This document shows positions 1 to 7,830 of a stretch of 64,000 bases of DNA, one piece after another (positions within the stretch are counted from its first letter, which is position 1; each line of letters begins with the position of its first letter). The notes under the pieces are model-generated. The model worked only from the letters and a program-made list of their open reading frames with translations, was not told the origin of the DNA and ran no database searches. The translations under genes and the position numbers were made by a program. Source of the DNA: Methylovirgula sp. 4M-Z18 (GTDB taxonomy: Bacteria > Pseudomonadota > Alphaproteobacteria > Rhizobiales > Beijerinckiaceae); contig NZ_CP149574.1 in assembly GCF_037890675.1 (NCBI RefSeq), positions 682,001 to 746,000 of the forward strand, in the 5' to 3' direction.

Positions 1-139
1 CAATCTGCGTTTGATCGCCGCGAACTGGCTGTCGGAGAACATCCTTGCCTTCTCGCTGCTGCTCCTGACCGCTTGCATGCTGCTTGGTCTGGCGACGGCT
101 TTGTTGCTGGCGCGCATTGGCCGCAGGGGGACGGGATGA
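1..139 (+). CDS. bcsB: BcsB C-terminus (cellulose synthase cyclic-di-GMP-binding subunit), partial
   Basis: Only the last 45 codons are present; the gene begins before the window. The frame starting at base 2 gives a hydrophobic segment (NILAFSLLLLTACMLLGLAT) followed by a short basic tail (LLARIGRRGTG) and a TGA at 137-139. A single C-terminal membrane anchor is what the periplasmic BcsB subunit of bacterial cellulose synthase has. The stop overlaps the start of the next gene (ATGA at 136-139), which is a GH8 cellulase of the bcs operon. The name therefore rests mainly on context plus the anchor. Confidence 0.6.
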   Translation, partial: NLRLIAANWLSENILAFSLLLLTACMLLGLATALLLARIGRRGTG

Positions 140-1221
140 AAAAGCGCCGTACCCTGCGCAGCCCGAAAGTCTTGGCGGCCGCCCTGGCAACCGTCATGGC
201 CGCCGCGCCCGTTTGCGCCGCGCCATTTGGCGAGCCTGCGCGGCCCGGCACGCTGAGTATGCAGCAATGGGGGCCTTGGCGCGATCGCTTCGTCGCGATC
301 AACGGCCGAGTCGTAGACAACGTCAATAACAGTATCAGCCACAGCGAAGGCCAGGGCTATGGCATGTTGCTTGCGGTGCTGGCCGAGGATCGCGAGACCT
401 TCGTGCGCATCTGGACCTTCACGCAGAACGAGCTCTTGATCCGCGATGACGGTCTGGCTGCGTGGCGCTGGGAGCCCGACCGCAAACCCCATGTCACCGA
501 CATCAACGACGCGGCTGACGGCGACATCTTGATCGCCTATTCGCTCGCGCTGGCATCCGAGCTGTGGCGGGTTCCGGTTTGGCACGATGCCGCGCGAACG
601 ATTGCCGTCAGCATTGGCCAGAATTTGGTCCGGCGTGACGATGGCTATCCGGTTCTCATGCCGGGCAGCCAGGGGTTCGGCGCGAAGGACCGAATCGACG
701 GCCCGGTCGTCAATCTGTCCTACTGGGTGTTCGAGGCCATGCCGGTCCTGGCGCAACTGGATCCGAAGACAGATTGGGAGGGGCTCTCGCGCCAAGGGCA
801 AGACCTCATCCGGCGCGCGCGGTTCAGTCCCGATCAACTGCCGGCGGACTGGATTTCCCTGAAAACCGCCGAGCCGGCTCCCGCTGCTGGCTTTGAGCCG
901 CGCTTCAGCTATGACGCGATCCGCATTCCGCTCTATCTGCTACGCGCGAATATCACGGACAGGACATTGCTCGAACCTTTCGCGCAATCCTGGGCCAAGG
1001 CGGGCGGGATTCCCGCCATTGTCCGCTTTGCGGATGCCAACGCATTGGAGCCGCTGATCGAACCGGGCTATCGGATGATCGCGGCGAGCGTCAAATGCGC
1101 GCTTGACCACAGTCCGATTCCGCCGGAGTTGCGCGATCCAGAGCCGCGGCAATATTACCCCGCCACTCTCTATCTGCTCGCAGCCTCCGCGCTCGCCCAG
1201 CACTATCCGGGGTGCTTATGA
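136..1221 (+). CDS. bcsZ: BcsZ, periplasmic endo-1,4-beta-glucanase (GH8)
   Basis: Glycoside hydrolase family 8 cellulase of the cellulose synthase operon, 361 aa, which trims nascent glucan in the periplasm. Residues 11-29 form a signal peptide (LAAALATVMAAAPVCAA). The GH8 features are visible: the N-terminal SEGQGYGM motif around Glu71, expected to be the general acid, and the DINDAADGD stretch near residues 122-130, followed by the ALAS.LW helix that forms the family signature. The start at 136 overlaps the upstream bcsB stop by 4 nt, and the stop overlaps the next start, so translation is probably coupled. A longer in-frame reading from 73 lacks the signal-peptide logic and was not used. 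Confidence 0.92.
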   Translation: MKKRRTLRSPKVLAAALATVMAAAPVCAAPFGEPARPGTLSMQQWGPWRDRFVAINGRVVDNVNNSISHSEGQGYGMLLAVLAEDRETFVRIWTFTQNELLIRDDGLAAWRWEPDRKPHVTDINDAADGDILIAYSLALASELWRVPVWHDAARTIAVSIGQNLVRRDDGYPVLMPGSQGFGAKDRIDGPVVNLSYWVFEAMPVLAQLDPKTDWEGLSRQGQDLIRRARFSPDQLPADWISLKTAEPAPAAGFEPRFSYDAIRIPLYLLRANITDRTLLEPFAQSWAKAGGIPAIVRFADANALEPLIEPGYRMIAASVKCALDHSPIPPELRDPEPRQYYPATLYLLAASALAQHYPGCL

Positions 1222-3359
1222 AGAGATCGGCCGTCACCATAGCCCGAATGGTCTGCATCATCGCGCTCGGCGGGGCGAGCGGATCGATGGTTCGCCCTGG
1301 CGACAGTTTCGGCAAAGCCGTTCCCGCGCGGGTAGAGGCGCAAATCACCGGCAGCTCGGCCGATCAGCCGGCTCACGTCGCAGATGAGCTACATGTCACC
1401 CAGGCCGGATCGCCCGCCGCTGGCGAAAGTGCCGCGCCGTCCGGGACCGAGCCTCCGGCGGCCGCTCCGTCGCCCTTAGGTCCGTCGACGGCACAGCCGG
1501 CGCCGCAGACGTCTGGCAAGCCCGTGGTCGATGAGACTGCCCTGCGCTATTTCGCCCGTCAGGGCGATACGCGCCGCCTTGCGACAGAGATCAGCCGCCT
1601 CCGCTCGCTTTATCCCGACTGGGTGCCGCCCGCGGATCCGGCCAAGGCTCCGCCGGCAGGCGACGCCAAGCTCGATCATATGTGGCTGCTCTATTCGCAG
1701 GGCGAATTCGCCGCGACGCGTGCGGAGATCGCCGCCCGTCAGGCCGCCGAACCCGGATGGACGCCGCCCCAGGACCTGCTGCAACGGCTCTTGGTCGCCG
1801 AGTCACGCGAGCGGCTGTTGAACGCCTCCGACACGAAGCAATATGAGACGGTGATCAGTTTGGCGGTCGCCACGCCGAGCCTGCTCACCTGCGGGGATGC
1901 GGACGTGCTTTGGCGTCTTGCCGAAAGCTTCGCCGCGACCGACCGCACGGGGCGTGCGGCCGATGTCTACCGCTATATCCTGACGACATGTACCGATGCG
2001 CATGATCGTTTCTCGACGATGGAGAAAGCCTCCTCTCTCCTGTCGCGAAACGACGTTGAACCGCTTCTCGCCCTTGGCCATACCGGCGAGAGCGGCGATG
2101 AGTTCCGCGCGATACACGAGAGGCTTGCGCGCAATGCCGTGGCTGCCGGCGACAGTGATCCGAGCAAGACGGCTTCGGCCGCCGATCTTGAGCTGTTCGA
2201 AAACGTTGCCGCGGCGAACCAATCCGCCAGCGACGCTTTGACCTTGGGCGGCTATCTCCTGCGGCATGGCGATCCGGTGCCCGCGGAACATTGGTATCGC
2301 GTCTCGTTTGAACGCAAGAATGCCGCTGAACCCGCCGAAGGCATCGCCCTGGCACTGCTGGCGCAGAAAAAACCCACCGAAGCCGAAGCAATCCTGGCAC
2401 CATGGCGCGACGCGAGCGAGAACACCCGCAAGTCCTATGCGGCGGCGGTCGCCAACGTATTGGCCCTCGAGCCGAGACCCGTGCTGGCGCCGGATGTCCT
2501 GGCGCGCATGGTGCGAATGGTCGCGGCGGAGCGGGATGCCGCGGCCGCACAGCAATTCGGTTGGTATTCGCACGCCTTCCATCAGGAGGATACGGCGGCG
2601 CGCTGGTTCATGGCGGCGCTGAAGTGGAAGCCTGACGACGAGCCTTCAGCCTTCGGCCTCGCCATCGTCAGCCAGATCTTGCAACGGCGCGATACGTTCG
2701 CGGCCTTGGAGAAGGAATGGGGTGAGCGCTCAGCACGGATTCGCGCGCTTGTCGTCGCGGACGCCGCCTCGAAAGCCGCTTCACCCGCGCCAACGTCTCT
2801 GGTCACGAAGTCCGGCCACCGGCCAGCGCCCGCCAGCGCTGCGCCGGCACGCGAGCGCCTGGCGGCGAGGCCGGGCGATTCGTGCGGGAGCGATCTCGCC
2901 GGCGGGTGGTGCCTCATGAACCTGCATCGCGATGCGCAGGCCGCGGAGGTTTTCCGGCACGTTGCCACCGCCGGATCCGCCAAGGATCGCCCCGAGGCTG
3001 CCTACGGCCTCTCGCTCGCCGATCTGCGGATGGGATTGACGTCGCAAGCGGCGTCAGCCACGACCGAGGCGCCGCAAACGGCCCCCCGTGCCAAGGAACT
3101 GAACGTCGCCGTCCTGACGCAAAGGGCCAATGCCGAATACGAGGCGGGGCATTACGCGCAGGCTCTGAGCGACCTCGACAAGCGCGCCCACCTCGTCCCC
3201 GAACAGCCCGATCTGCGGATGCTGCGCGGCTGGTCCTATTATCATCTGAACCGCTTCGACGAAGCCGAACAGACCTTCGAGGCGCTGGCAGCCGCCGGCT
3301 TTCCCAAGGCAGATTCAGCGGCCGCGACCGTGAGACGGGCTTTGATCCGCCGGGAATGA
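1218..3359 (+). CDS. TPR protein of the cellulose operon (BcsC-like, without barrel)
   Basis: A 713-aa protein with an N-terminal export signal (residues about 5-25), a Pro/Ala-rich linker to about residue 100, and then helical TPR-like repeats to the end. The last repeats (NAEYEAGHYAQALSDLDKRA, then RMLRGWSYYHLNRFDEAEQTF) are clear TPRs. It starts at ATG 1218, overlapping the bcsZ stop by 4 nt. In enterobacteria BcsC carries about 19 TPRs plus a C-terminal outer-membrane barrel of about 300 residues. Here the protein ends directly after the last TPR, so no barrel is encoded. It probably fills the periplasmic scaffold role of BcsC, with export through a separate porin or none. The assignment is by operon position and repeat type, not by close family recognition. 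Confidence 0.7.
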   Translation: MKRSAVTIARMVCIIALGGASGSMVRPGDSFGKAVPARVEAQITGSSADQPAHVADELHVTQAGSPAAGESAAPSGTEPPAAAPSPLGPSTAQPAPQTSGKPVVDETALRYFARQGDTRRLATEISRLRSLYPDWVPPADPAKAPPAGDAKLDHMWLLYSQGEFAATRAEIAARQAAEPGWTPPQDLLQRLLVAESRERLLNASDTKQYETVISLAVATPSLLTCGDADVLWRLAESFAATDRTGRAADVYRYILTTCTDAHDRFSTMEKASSLLSRNDVEPLLALGHTGESGDEFRAIHERLARNAVAAGDSDPSKTASAADLELFENVAAANQSASDALTLGGYLLRHGDPVPAEHWYRVSFERKNAAEPAEGIALALLAQKKPTEAEAILAPWRDASENTRKSYAAAVANVLALEPRPVLAPDVLARMVRMVAAERDAAAAQQFGWYSHAFHQEDTAARWFMAALKWKPDDEPSAFGLAIVSQILQRRDTFAALEKEWGERSARIRALVVADAASKAASPAPTSLVTKSGHRPAPASAAPARERLAARPGDSCGSDLAGGWCLMNLHRDAQAAEVFRHVATAGSAKDRPEAAYGLSLADLRMGLTSQAASATTEAPQTAPRAKELNVAVLTQRANAEYEAGHYAQALSDLDKRAHLVPEQPDLRMLRGWSYYHLNRFDEAEQTFEALAAAGFPKADSAAATVRRALIRRE

Positions 3360-3561
3360 TTGCGCGTGTCGATATGGGTCTTGAAGCGTGTGTCAAAGAG
3401 AAAAGGCGCCGAAATGGGGTAGGCCAACCGCCGCGTTAATGGATCTCGGCGCGTCGCGCGATCATTCTAAGGCATGAGAGCGCTACTCGACGCCGGAACC
3501 GCTTATCCCCAACACAAAACCGGAAACGATCCGTGCACCAACGCTTCACGTACGGAGCCAG

Positions 3562-4149
3562 TCACGCGATCCGGTACTTCTCCAAAATCGCGTCCACGAT
3601 CGTCTCCGACAGCGTCTCGATCCGTCTCTCGTCAAGCCGGAGAATATCTTTCATCGTGACATAGGTCTCGAAGCCAAAGGCGGCGGCGAGCGCCAGCGTG
3701 AGTTCCTCCAATCCCTTCTCGCCGAGTTCCGCGCGGGCAGGTGCCAGCGCCTCAATGTACATGGGCAGGCGGCGCGCCACACGCGGGTAGCGAGGAGCAG
3801 CTTCCGGTCCCGGCTCCATGGACCGTGCGGCGAAGACACGCAGGCGGTTCTCATAATTACGGTAGAAGGAAAGCCAATAACGGCGCACTGCATGCACGCG
3901 CTCACGCGCCGATGCACCTTCTGGGATGACGTTTTCCGGCACAGCCACCATGCCGTCCAAGACGGCTAGAAGAGCGAGAGCGGCTGGATCGGAAAAATAG
4001 CGATAGGCGGTGGCGCGTGAGATGCCGGCTTCGTCCGCCACCGCGCCCAGAGTGACGTCGGCTCCTCTGTCGATCAGGACGCGTGCGGCCGCCAGCAGGT
4101 CTCGGTGGGTGCGCAGTTTCTGTCCCAGGCGTTCGCGGTGGGAGGTCAT
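3562..4149 (-). CDS. TetR/AcrR-family transcriptional regulator
   Basis: A 195-aa protein whose N-terminal HTH is typical of TetR (LGAVADEAGISRATAYRYFSD, about residues 35-55) with a helical ligand-binding C-terminal half. It is divergent from the cupin gene at 4228. The 79-bp gap contains a perfect palindrome at 4181-4198. An alternative start at 4182 adds 11 residues but lies inside that palindrome and has no Shine-Dalgarno sequence, so ATG 4149 is preferred. It likely represses itself and the divergent cupin gene. The ligand is unknown. Confidence 0.82.
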   Translation of the reverse strand: MTSHRERLGQKLRTHRDLLAAARVLIDRGADVTLGAVADEAGISRATAYRYFSDPAALALLAVLDGMVAVPENVIPEGASARERVHAVRRYWLSFYRNYENRLRVFAARSMEPGPEAAPRYPRVARRLPMYIEALAPARAELGEKGLEELTLALAAAFGFETYVTMKDILRLDERRIETLSETIVDAILEKYRIA

Positions 4150-4180
4150 TGCAGATTCATCTTGATTATTTTGTCTCTTC

Positions 4181-4198
4181 ATGAGATAAATATCTCAT
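4181..4198. promoter_or_regulatory. Perfect 18-bp palindrome, probable TetR operator
   Basis: ATGAGATA-AA-TATCTCAT, an 8-bp perfect inverted repeat with a 2-bp centre, lies between the divergent TetR gene and the cupin gene. Position, symmetry and size fit the binding site of the TetR regulator encoded at 3562-4149. Binding is inferred. Confidence 0.6.
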
Positions 4199-4227
4199 AA
4201 AGCATCTTGTCCTGCAAGGGGGCGACT

Positions 4228-4671
4228 ATGAGCGAGACTGACACCTATCACCTGTTCGGCAACCTCATCCGGTTTCATGCACGTGGCGAGATGGGTTATT
4301 GCCTCGTAGAGGTGACCAGCGCTGCGGGCGCCGCCATACCGCCCAACAGCCACCCAGGCGACAATGAAGTCTTCTGCATTTTGGAGGGCACGTATGCCTT
4401 CATGATCGAGGGGGAGGAGCGCATCGCGCGGCCCGGTGATGTGGTGCCTATTCCAAACGGGGCTATCCATGCAGTGAAGAATATCGGCGAAGGTTCAGGG
4501 CGGATGTTCGTCTTCAATGTGCCCGGCAAGATCCATGCAGCGTTCTTTGCGAGCATGGGCCAACCCATGCCCAGAGGTGCCCGCGACTTTCCCCCGCCCT
4601 CCGACACGCCACCCGACATCCCCAAGCTCATCCAACAGGCGAAGGAACTCGGCATGACAATACACCATTGA
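4228..4671 (+). CDS. Cupin-domain protein
   Basis: A single-domain cupin of 147 aa. The conserved barrel contains motif 1 (PPNSHPGDNEVFCILEGTY, about residues 32-50) and motif 2 (RPGDVVPIPNGAIHAVKNIG, about 64-83), giving the usual His/Glu/His metal-ligand pattern. The C-terminal third (PMPRGARDFPPPSDTP) is proline-rich. ATG 4228 is preceded by AAGGGGG five bases upstream; an upstream TTG at 4207 is less likely. It is divergent from a TetR regulator that probably controls it. Substrate and reaction cannot be deduced. Confidence 0.8.
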   Translation: MSETDTYHLFGNLIRFHARGEMGYCLVEVTSAAGAAIPPNSHPGDNEVFCILEGTYAFMIEGEERIARPGDVVPIPNGAIHAVKNIGEGSGRMFVFNVPGKIHAAFFASMGQPMPRGARDFPPPSDTPPDIPKLIQQAKELGMTIHH

Positions 4672-4733
4672 CGATCGCACGGAGGCGGCTTTACAGCGGT
4701 CGCAGGGCCGGCCGGAGACGGGATGCAGGCGCG

Positions 4734-4883
4734 CTATTCCTTGTCGTCCCGCAAGGCAGGCTCGCAGTCCTGACCGCCATAAAAGATACCGAGGATATTC
4801 ACGGTGTCATCTGCCACCTCGAACGCGATCGTCGGGCAGCGACGATATCCGGGCGCTTCATAGCGGCGCTGACGGTGGCGCGG
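4734..4883 (-). pseudogene. RelE/ParE-type toxin C-terminal remnant
   Basis: The minus strand reads RHRQRRYEAPGYRRCPTIAF, then a segment ending DTVNILGIFYGGQDCEPALR, before a TAG at 4734-4736. That is the C-terminal strand pattern of RelE/ParE toxins (YEV..DTV.ILGIFHGGQD). A TAA at 4884-4886 interrupts the frame directly upstream and no antitoxin was found, so this is a truncated relic of a type II toxin-antitoxin module. Confidence 0.55.
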
Positions 4884-4886
4884 TTA

Positions 4887-5170
4887 CAACTTCACCCGAT
4901 CATTGTGGTTCATGCCACAACATACCAGCGCAATTTCGCGCGAACCAAATGCCGCTCACGAACCGAAAGCCCCCGAAGTGCAGGCTAAGCTGGTCTGGCC
5001 GCCTGCGCACCTATGGCGAGACCGTAGCGGCGTTTTGCGATCCACTGCCCCGTTGATCGTCGGGGCGGGCTAAGAACAGTGGAGATGGGAACTCCGTCTG
5101 CGCCATAGCTATCTAATTCCACACTGCTGCTCTTCCTGTTTGTCGCTCGCGTTGCAAAGGGGCTTGACGG
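4887..5170. other. Non-coding stretch, nothing recognised
   Basis: Between the toxin relic and the next regulator I see no ORF with a credible start, no RNA gene and no mobile-element end. It is probably decayed sequence; the promoter of the TetR gene lies at its right edge (TTGACG at 5164). Confidence 0.4.
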
Positions 5171-5190
5171 CCTTCCTATCAGAAGGTAGG
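5171..5190. promoter_or_regulatory. Imperfect palindrome upstream of TetR gene, probable operator
   Basis: CCTTCCT-ATCAGA-AGGTAGG is a 7-6-7 inverted repeat with one mismatch. It lies directly after a TTGACG -35-like box at 5164 and ends 7 bp before the TetR start at 5198. A related sequence occurs before the next gene at 5835-5855. Confidence 0.5.
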
Positions 5191-5197
5191 CATAGGC

Positions 5198-5797
5198 ATG
5201 AGCAATTTGTCTACTACCTCTGATGACATCCTGGCTTGCGCGCGTTCTCTGATCGTCGCGGGGGGCTACAATGGCTTCAGCTATGCCGACATCGCGGATG
5301 TGGTCGGGATTCGCAAGGCGAGCATCCATCACCATTTCCCCAGCAAGGTCGATCTGGTCCGAACGCTGGTTGCGCGATATCGGGAAGAAGCTGAAACGGG
5401 GATGGCGAATCTCGAACTTCAGGTATTCGATCCGCTCGAGCAACTTCGGTTCTATGCTGGGTATTGGGAGGCCTGCATCGCGGATGCCAGCGCTCCGTTT
5501 TGTGTCTGCGCTTTGTTGGCAACCCAGCTCCCCGTCTTGCCCGAAGAGGTTGGCATGGAGGTCCGGGCGCATTTCCGCTCCCTTTCGGCGTGGCTGACAT
5601 CCGTGCTGGAGCGCGGCGCGCGGCGCAGCCAACTTCAACTGACGGGTACCCCTCATGCCGAGGCCGAAGCGTTCATGGCGACGGTTCACGGTGCGATGCT
5701 TTCGGCGCGGGCCTATGGCGATCCGAAAATATTCGGCGTCGTAACAGGCCCGCTCTTCAAGCGGCTCGCTCCAGGTACGGTGCCAAATCTCAACTAA
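5198..5797 (+). CDS. TetR/AcrR-family transcriptional regulator
   Basis: A 199-aa protein with an N-terminal TetR HTH (FSYADIADVVGIRKASIHHH, residues about 27-46, followed by FPSKVDLVRTL). The helical C-terminal domain contains CVCALLATQLPVLPEEV, a cysteine-containing segment seen in regulators of the YcdC/NemR-like branch that sense electrophiles; that sub-assignment is tentative. The gene is followed at 69 bp by a membrane-protein gene in the same orientation. Similar operator-like sequences precede both genes, so it probably regulates itself and its neighbour. Confidence 0.85.
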   Translation: MSNLSTTSDDILACARSLIVAGGYNGFSYADIADVVGIRKASIHHHFPSKVDLVRTLVARYREEAETGMANLELQVFDPLEQLRFYAGYWEACIADASAPFCVCALLATQLPVLPEEVGMEVRAHFRSLSAWLTSVLERGARRSQLQLTGTPHAEAEAFMATVHGAMLSARAYGDPKIFGVVTGPLFKRLAPGTVPNLN

Positions 5798-5834
5798 CCG
5801 AGGTCATGATCGCCCCGCGATATTCGTCCAGAGT

Positions 5835-5855
5835 ATCTACCTACTAGTCGAAAGG
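5835..5855. promoter_or_regulatory. Possible second operator of the upstream TetR regulator
   Basis: ATCTACCTACTAGTCGAAAGG shares CTACCT, CT and the AAGG end in register with the reverse complement of the palindrome at 5171-5190. It lies 11 bp upstream of the membrane-protein start at 5867. The match is partial. Confidence 0.35.
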
Positions 5856-5866
5856 AAAAGACTGAT

Positions 5867-6382
5867 ATGTTTGGAATTTCACCGCTCGGCTGGGTGCATA
5901 CGCTCGGCAGCCTCCCCGCCATTCCACTAGCCATCTATATGTTTGTCCGCCACGGGCGGATAGTGCCTCGGTCAAGGCCCGGCGCCGTCTACTTCGTCTC
6001 GATGCTGATTGGTGCGGCCACGGTGTTCCTTGTCGCGCATCAGTCGGTGAGCTACGGGATTGGCGCGGTAACGATCTTGCTGCTGCTCGCCGGGTACGGC
6101 ATCGATCGTATTTCGAGCTTTGGGCGGGCAGGCAAGTACCTCGAAACAATCTTCCTTAGCCTGACGGCGTTTCTGCTGATGTTGCCGACCGTTACCGAAA
6201 TCCTGCGCCGTGTTCCAGACGGCCATCCCTTAGTTACCGATCTGAACTCGCCGCTTCTCCTCGGCTCTCAAGCAAGTCTCCTCGTCATTCTCATTGTCGG
6301 CTTGACAGCCCAAACCATCCATTTGCGCAGGCAAGGCAGGCTCGCGGCATTCGCCTCGCCGGCGAAGATGTCCGACGAATGA
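5867..6382 (+). CDS. Small integral membrane protein
   Basis: A 171-aa protein with about four or five predicted membrane helices: residues 8-27, 40-58, 61-80, 93-110 and 130-150. The N-terminus (MFGISPLGWVHTLGSLPAIP) and the HGRIVPRSRPG loop resemble small DUF2306-like bacterial membrane proteins, but I do not recognise the family firmly. It sits directly downstream of the TetR gene with a similar operator-like site and a good Shine-Dalgarno sequence (GAAAGGAAAAG at 5849), suggesting it is a target of that regulator. Confidence 0.7.
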   Translation: MFGISPLGWVHTLGSLPAIPLAIYMFVRHGRIVPRSRPGAVYFVSMLIGAATVFLVAHQSVSYGIGAVTILLLLAGYGIDRISSFGRAGKYLETIFLSLTAFLLMLPTVTEILRRVPDGHPLVTDLNSPLLLGSQASLLVILIVGLTAQTIHLRRQGRLAAFASPAKMSDE

Positions 6383-6395
6383 TGTGGGTGGGCGG

Positions 6396-6500
6396 ATAAT
6401 GCGGCAACGGCGTTCAACACCGATGATCGACCGTCGATGGGGAGCGCCGACGAAGCCATCACCATGATATTATTGGGGCCGGGCGTGACCCAAGCTTGAA
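6396..6500 (-). pseudogene. LysE-type amino-acid exporter remnant
   Basis: The minus strand encodes WVTPGPNNIMVMASSALPID. The core VTPGPNNIMVMAS is the highly conserved N-terminal motif of LysE/RhtB translocators. Homology fades on both sides and no full ORF exists, so this is a relic. It lies within a run of decayed fragments. Confidence 0.4.
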
Positions 6501-6521
6501 TTGTTTGCCACGCCAACGCTG

Positions 6522-6755
6522 TCAACCATCGGTCGAGATCGTAACGGACTTCCATGCTTCGATCTCATGCTTAAGGCGCTCGACCCTGTCCGACACAAGT
6601 CCGAGGGCGTCGCTGCCGAGCAGGAGCTACGGTGGACGGTTGTCGGACTCGACTAAGCCCAGAACGGCTGCCGCGAGCCTGTCGGGATCGCCAAGTTGCT
6701 TGCCGCTTTTGGCCTGCCGCGCCTGCCGGATCGGATCGAAGAGCGCATCATAGTC
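6522..6755 (-). pseudogene. Short-chain dehydrogenase C-terminal remnant
   Basis: The minus strand reads SGKQLGDPDRLAAAVLGLVE, then an in-frame TAG within the NRPP*LLLGSDAL stretch, then a segment ending WKSVTISTDG and a stop at 6522-6524. GDP..AA..I and PPLRLLLGSDA are the C-terminal signature of classical SDRs, and the same ending occurs in the intact SDR at 38556-39434. The N-terminal two thirds are missing: homology stops at about 6755, where IS481 sequence begins on the other strand. Confidence 0.55.
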
Positions 6756-6917
6756 CGCCAGCATCTCGCCGACTTCGTATCGGTCTACAACTTCGGCCGA
6801 CGCCTGAAGACTCGCAAAGGCCTCACGCGTTACGAGTTCATTGGCAAGATTTGGGCCCCACAGCCCGAACGATTCTCCCTCGATCCGATCCATCAAATGC
6901 CGAGACTAAACAGCTAG
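6752..6917 (+). pseudogene. IS481-family transposase C-terminal remnant
   Basis: The reading ending at 6917 gives VRQHLADFVSVYNFGRRLKT, then KGLTRYEFIGKIWAPQPERF and finally HQMPRLNS. This matches the conserved end of IS481 transposases (HLADF..AYNF.RRLKTL.GLTPYE, ending DP.HQMPGLN). Only about 54 residues remain. The insertion joins the SDR relic at about 6752, which it presumably disrupted before decaying. Confidence 0.6.
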
Positions 6918-7015
6918 GTAGGTTCTGTCACCTATCTCTCAGGCCGCTCACATCAAACGATGAAAGCGGGCAATTCGTTTACGCCATAGTTCTCCTTCGA
7001 TTTCTGCACCGCTAA

Positions 7016-7710
7016 GGTCAGGACTCATTGATTGAGATAGAAGGCTGCGGCTGCCGCGATGCAGATCGCCGAAAAGAAAGTGTGAGGGCATCGGTTGTAG
7101 CGAGTCGCGATGCGTCGCCAATCCTTGAGCTTGGCGAACAGATTTTCGATCTTGTGACGGGAGCGATACAGGCCTTTGTCGTAGGCAAGCGGCTGCTTGC
7201 GGCTTCTGGTCGGCGGAATGCAGACTTCCACGCCTTTGGCTTTCAGCGCGGCGCGGAACCAGTTGGAGTCGTAGCCTGGGTCTGCAATCAGTGCGGAGGC
7301 GAGCGGCAGGGCGTCGAGCATCATACGAGCGCCCTTATGGTCGCTCATCTGACCGTCTGTGAGCAACATGACGAGCGGTTTGCCAATGTCGTTGCAGACG
7401 ACGTGGAGCTTGGAGTTCAATCCGCCTTTCGTGCGGCCGATGCAGCGGGAAAGAACCCCTTTTTTAGCAGGCTCACGGCCGTTCGGTGCGCCTTCGGATG
7501 GGTGGAACCGATCATGATGCGCTCTGGCTTCGGCCCTTCCGCCGCAAGGCTGGCGAAAATCCGATCGAACACGCCAAGTCGGCTCCAACGGAAAACACGG
7601 CGATATGCGCGCCATCTGGCGCTCACTCAGCAGAAACAAATCACCCATCACAGTCTCCCTATCCGGGCACTGTGAATCATATCTCATCCTAATTTAATAG
7701 GTCCGGAGCC
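7016..7710 (-). mobile_element. Internally deleted IS5-family (IS427-like) element
   Basis: The element is bounded by imperfect inverted ends (GGTCAGGACTCATT at the left; GGCTCCGGACCTATT as the reverse complement of the right) and flanked by TAA on both sides (7013-7015 and 7711-7713), a plausible target duplication. At 695 bp it is shorter than the roughly 850 bp usual for IS427-group elements, consistent with the loss of an internal N-terminal segment of the transposase. Confidence 0.6.
7025..7648 (-). pseudogene. IS5-family transposase, deleted and frameshifted
   Basis: The minus strand starts MGDLFLLSERQMARI, the normal IS427-group N-terminus. It then jumps directly to sequence matching the middle of the protein in another frame (WSRLGVFDRIFASLAAEGPK), so about 60 residues are missing between them. 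The C-terminal frame resumes at IGRTKGGLNSKLHVVCNDIG and carries the DDE-region motifs through GYDSNWFRAALKAKGVE and KIENLFAKLKDWRRIATRY. Some IS427 elements use programmed frameshifting between two ORFs, so only the deletion is certainly inactivating. Confidence 0.7.
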
Positions 7711-7830
7711 TAAGCCAGCATATTCGAATTTTTCCCCATCCAAGACAGGATTCGTCGTTCTGCCGTAACGCATAAGCGTCGGGTCAGCGTTAGTCTCGCT
7801 TTCTATGTCGACGTCTGGGAGGAGCGGCGC

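Noticed and set aside
7028-7675. A 215-codon plus-strand ORF over the IS5-type element
   Set aside because: The opposite strand carries recognisable transposase motifs in the expected order; this frame has none.
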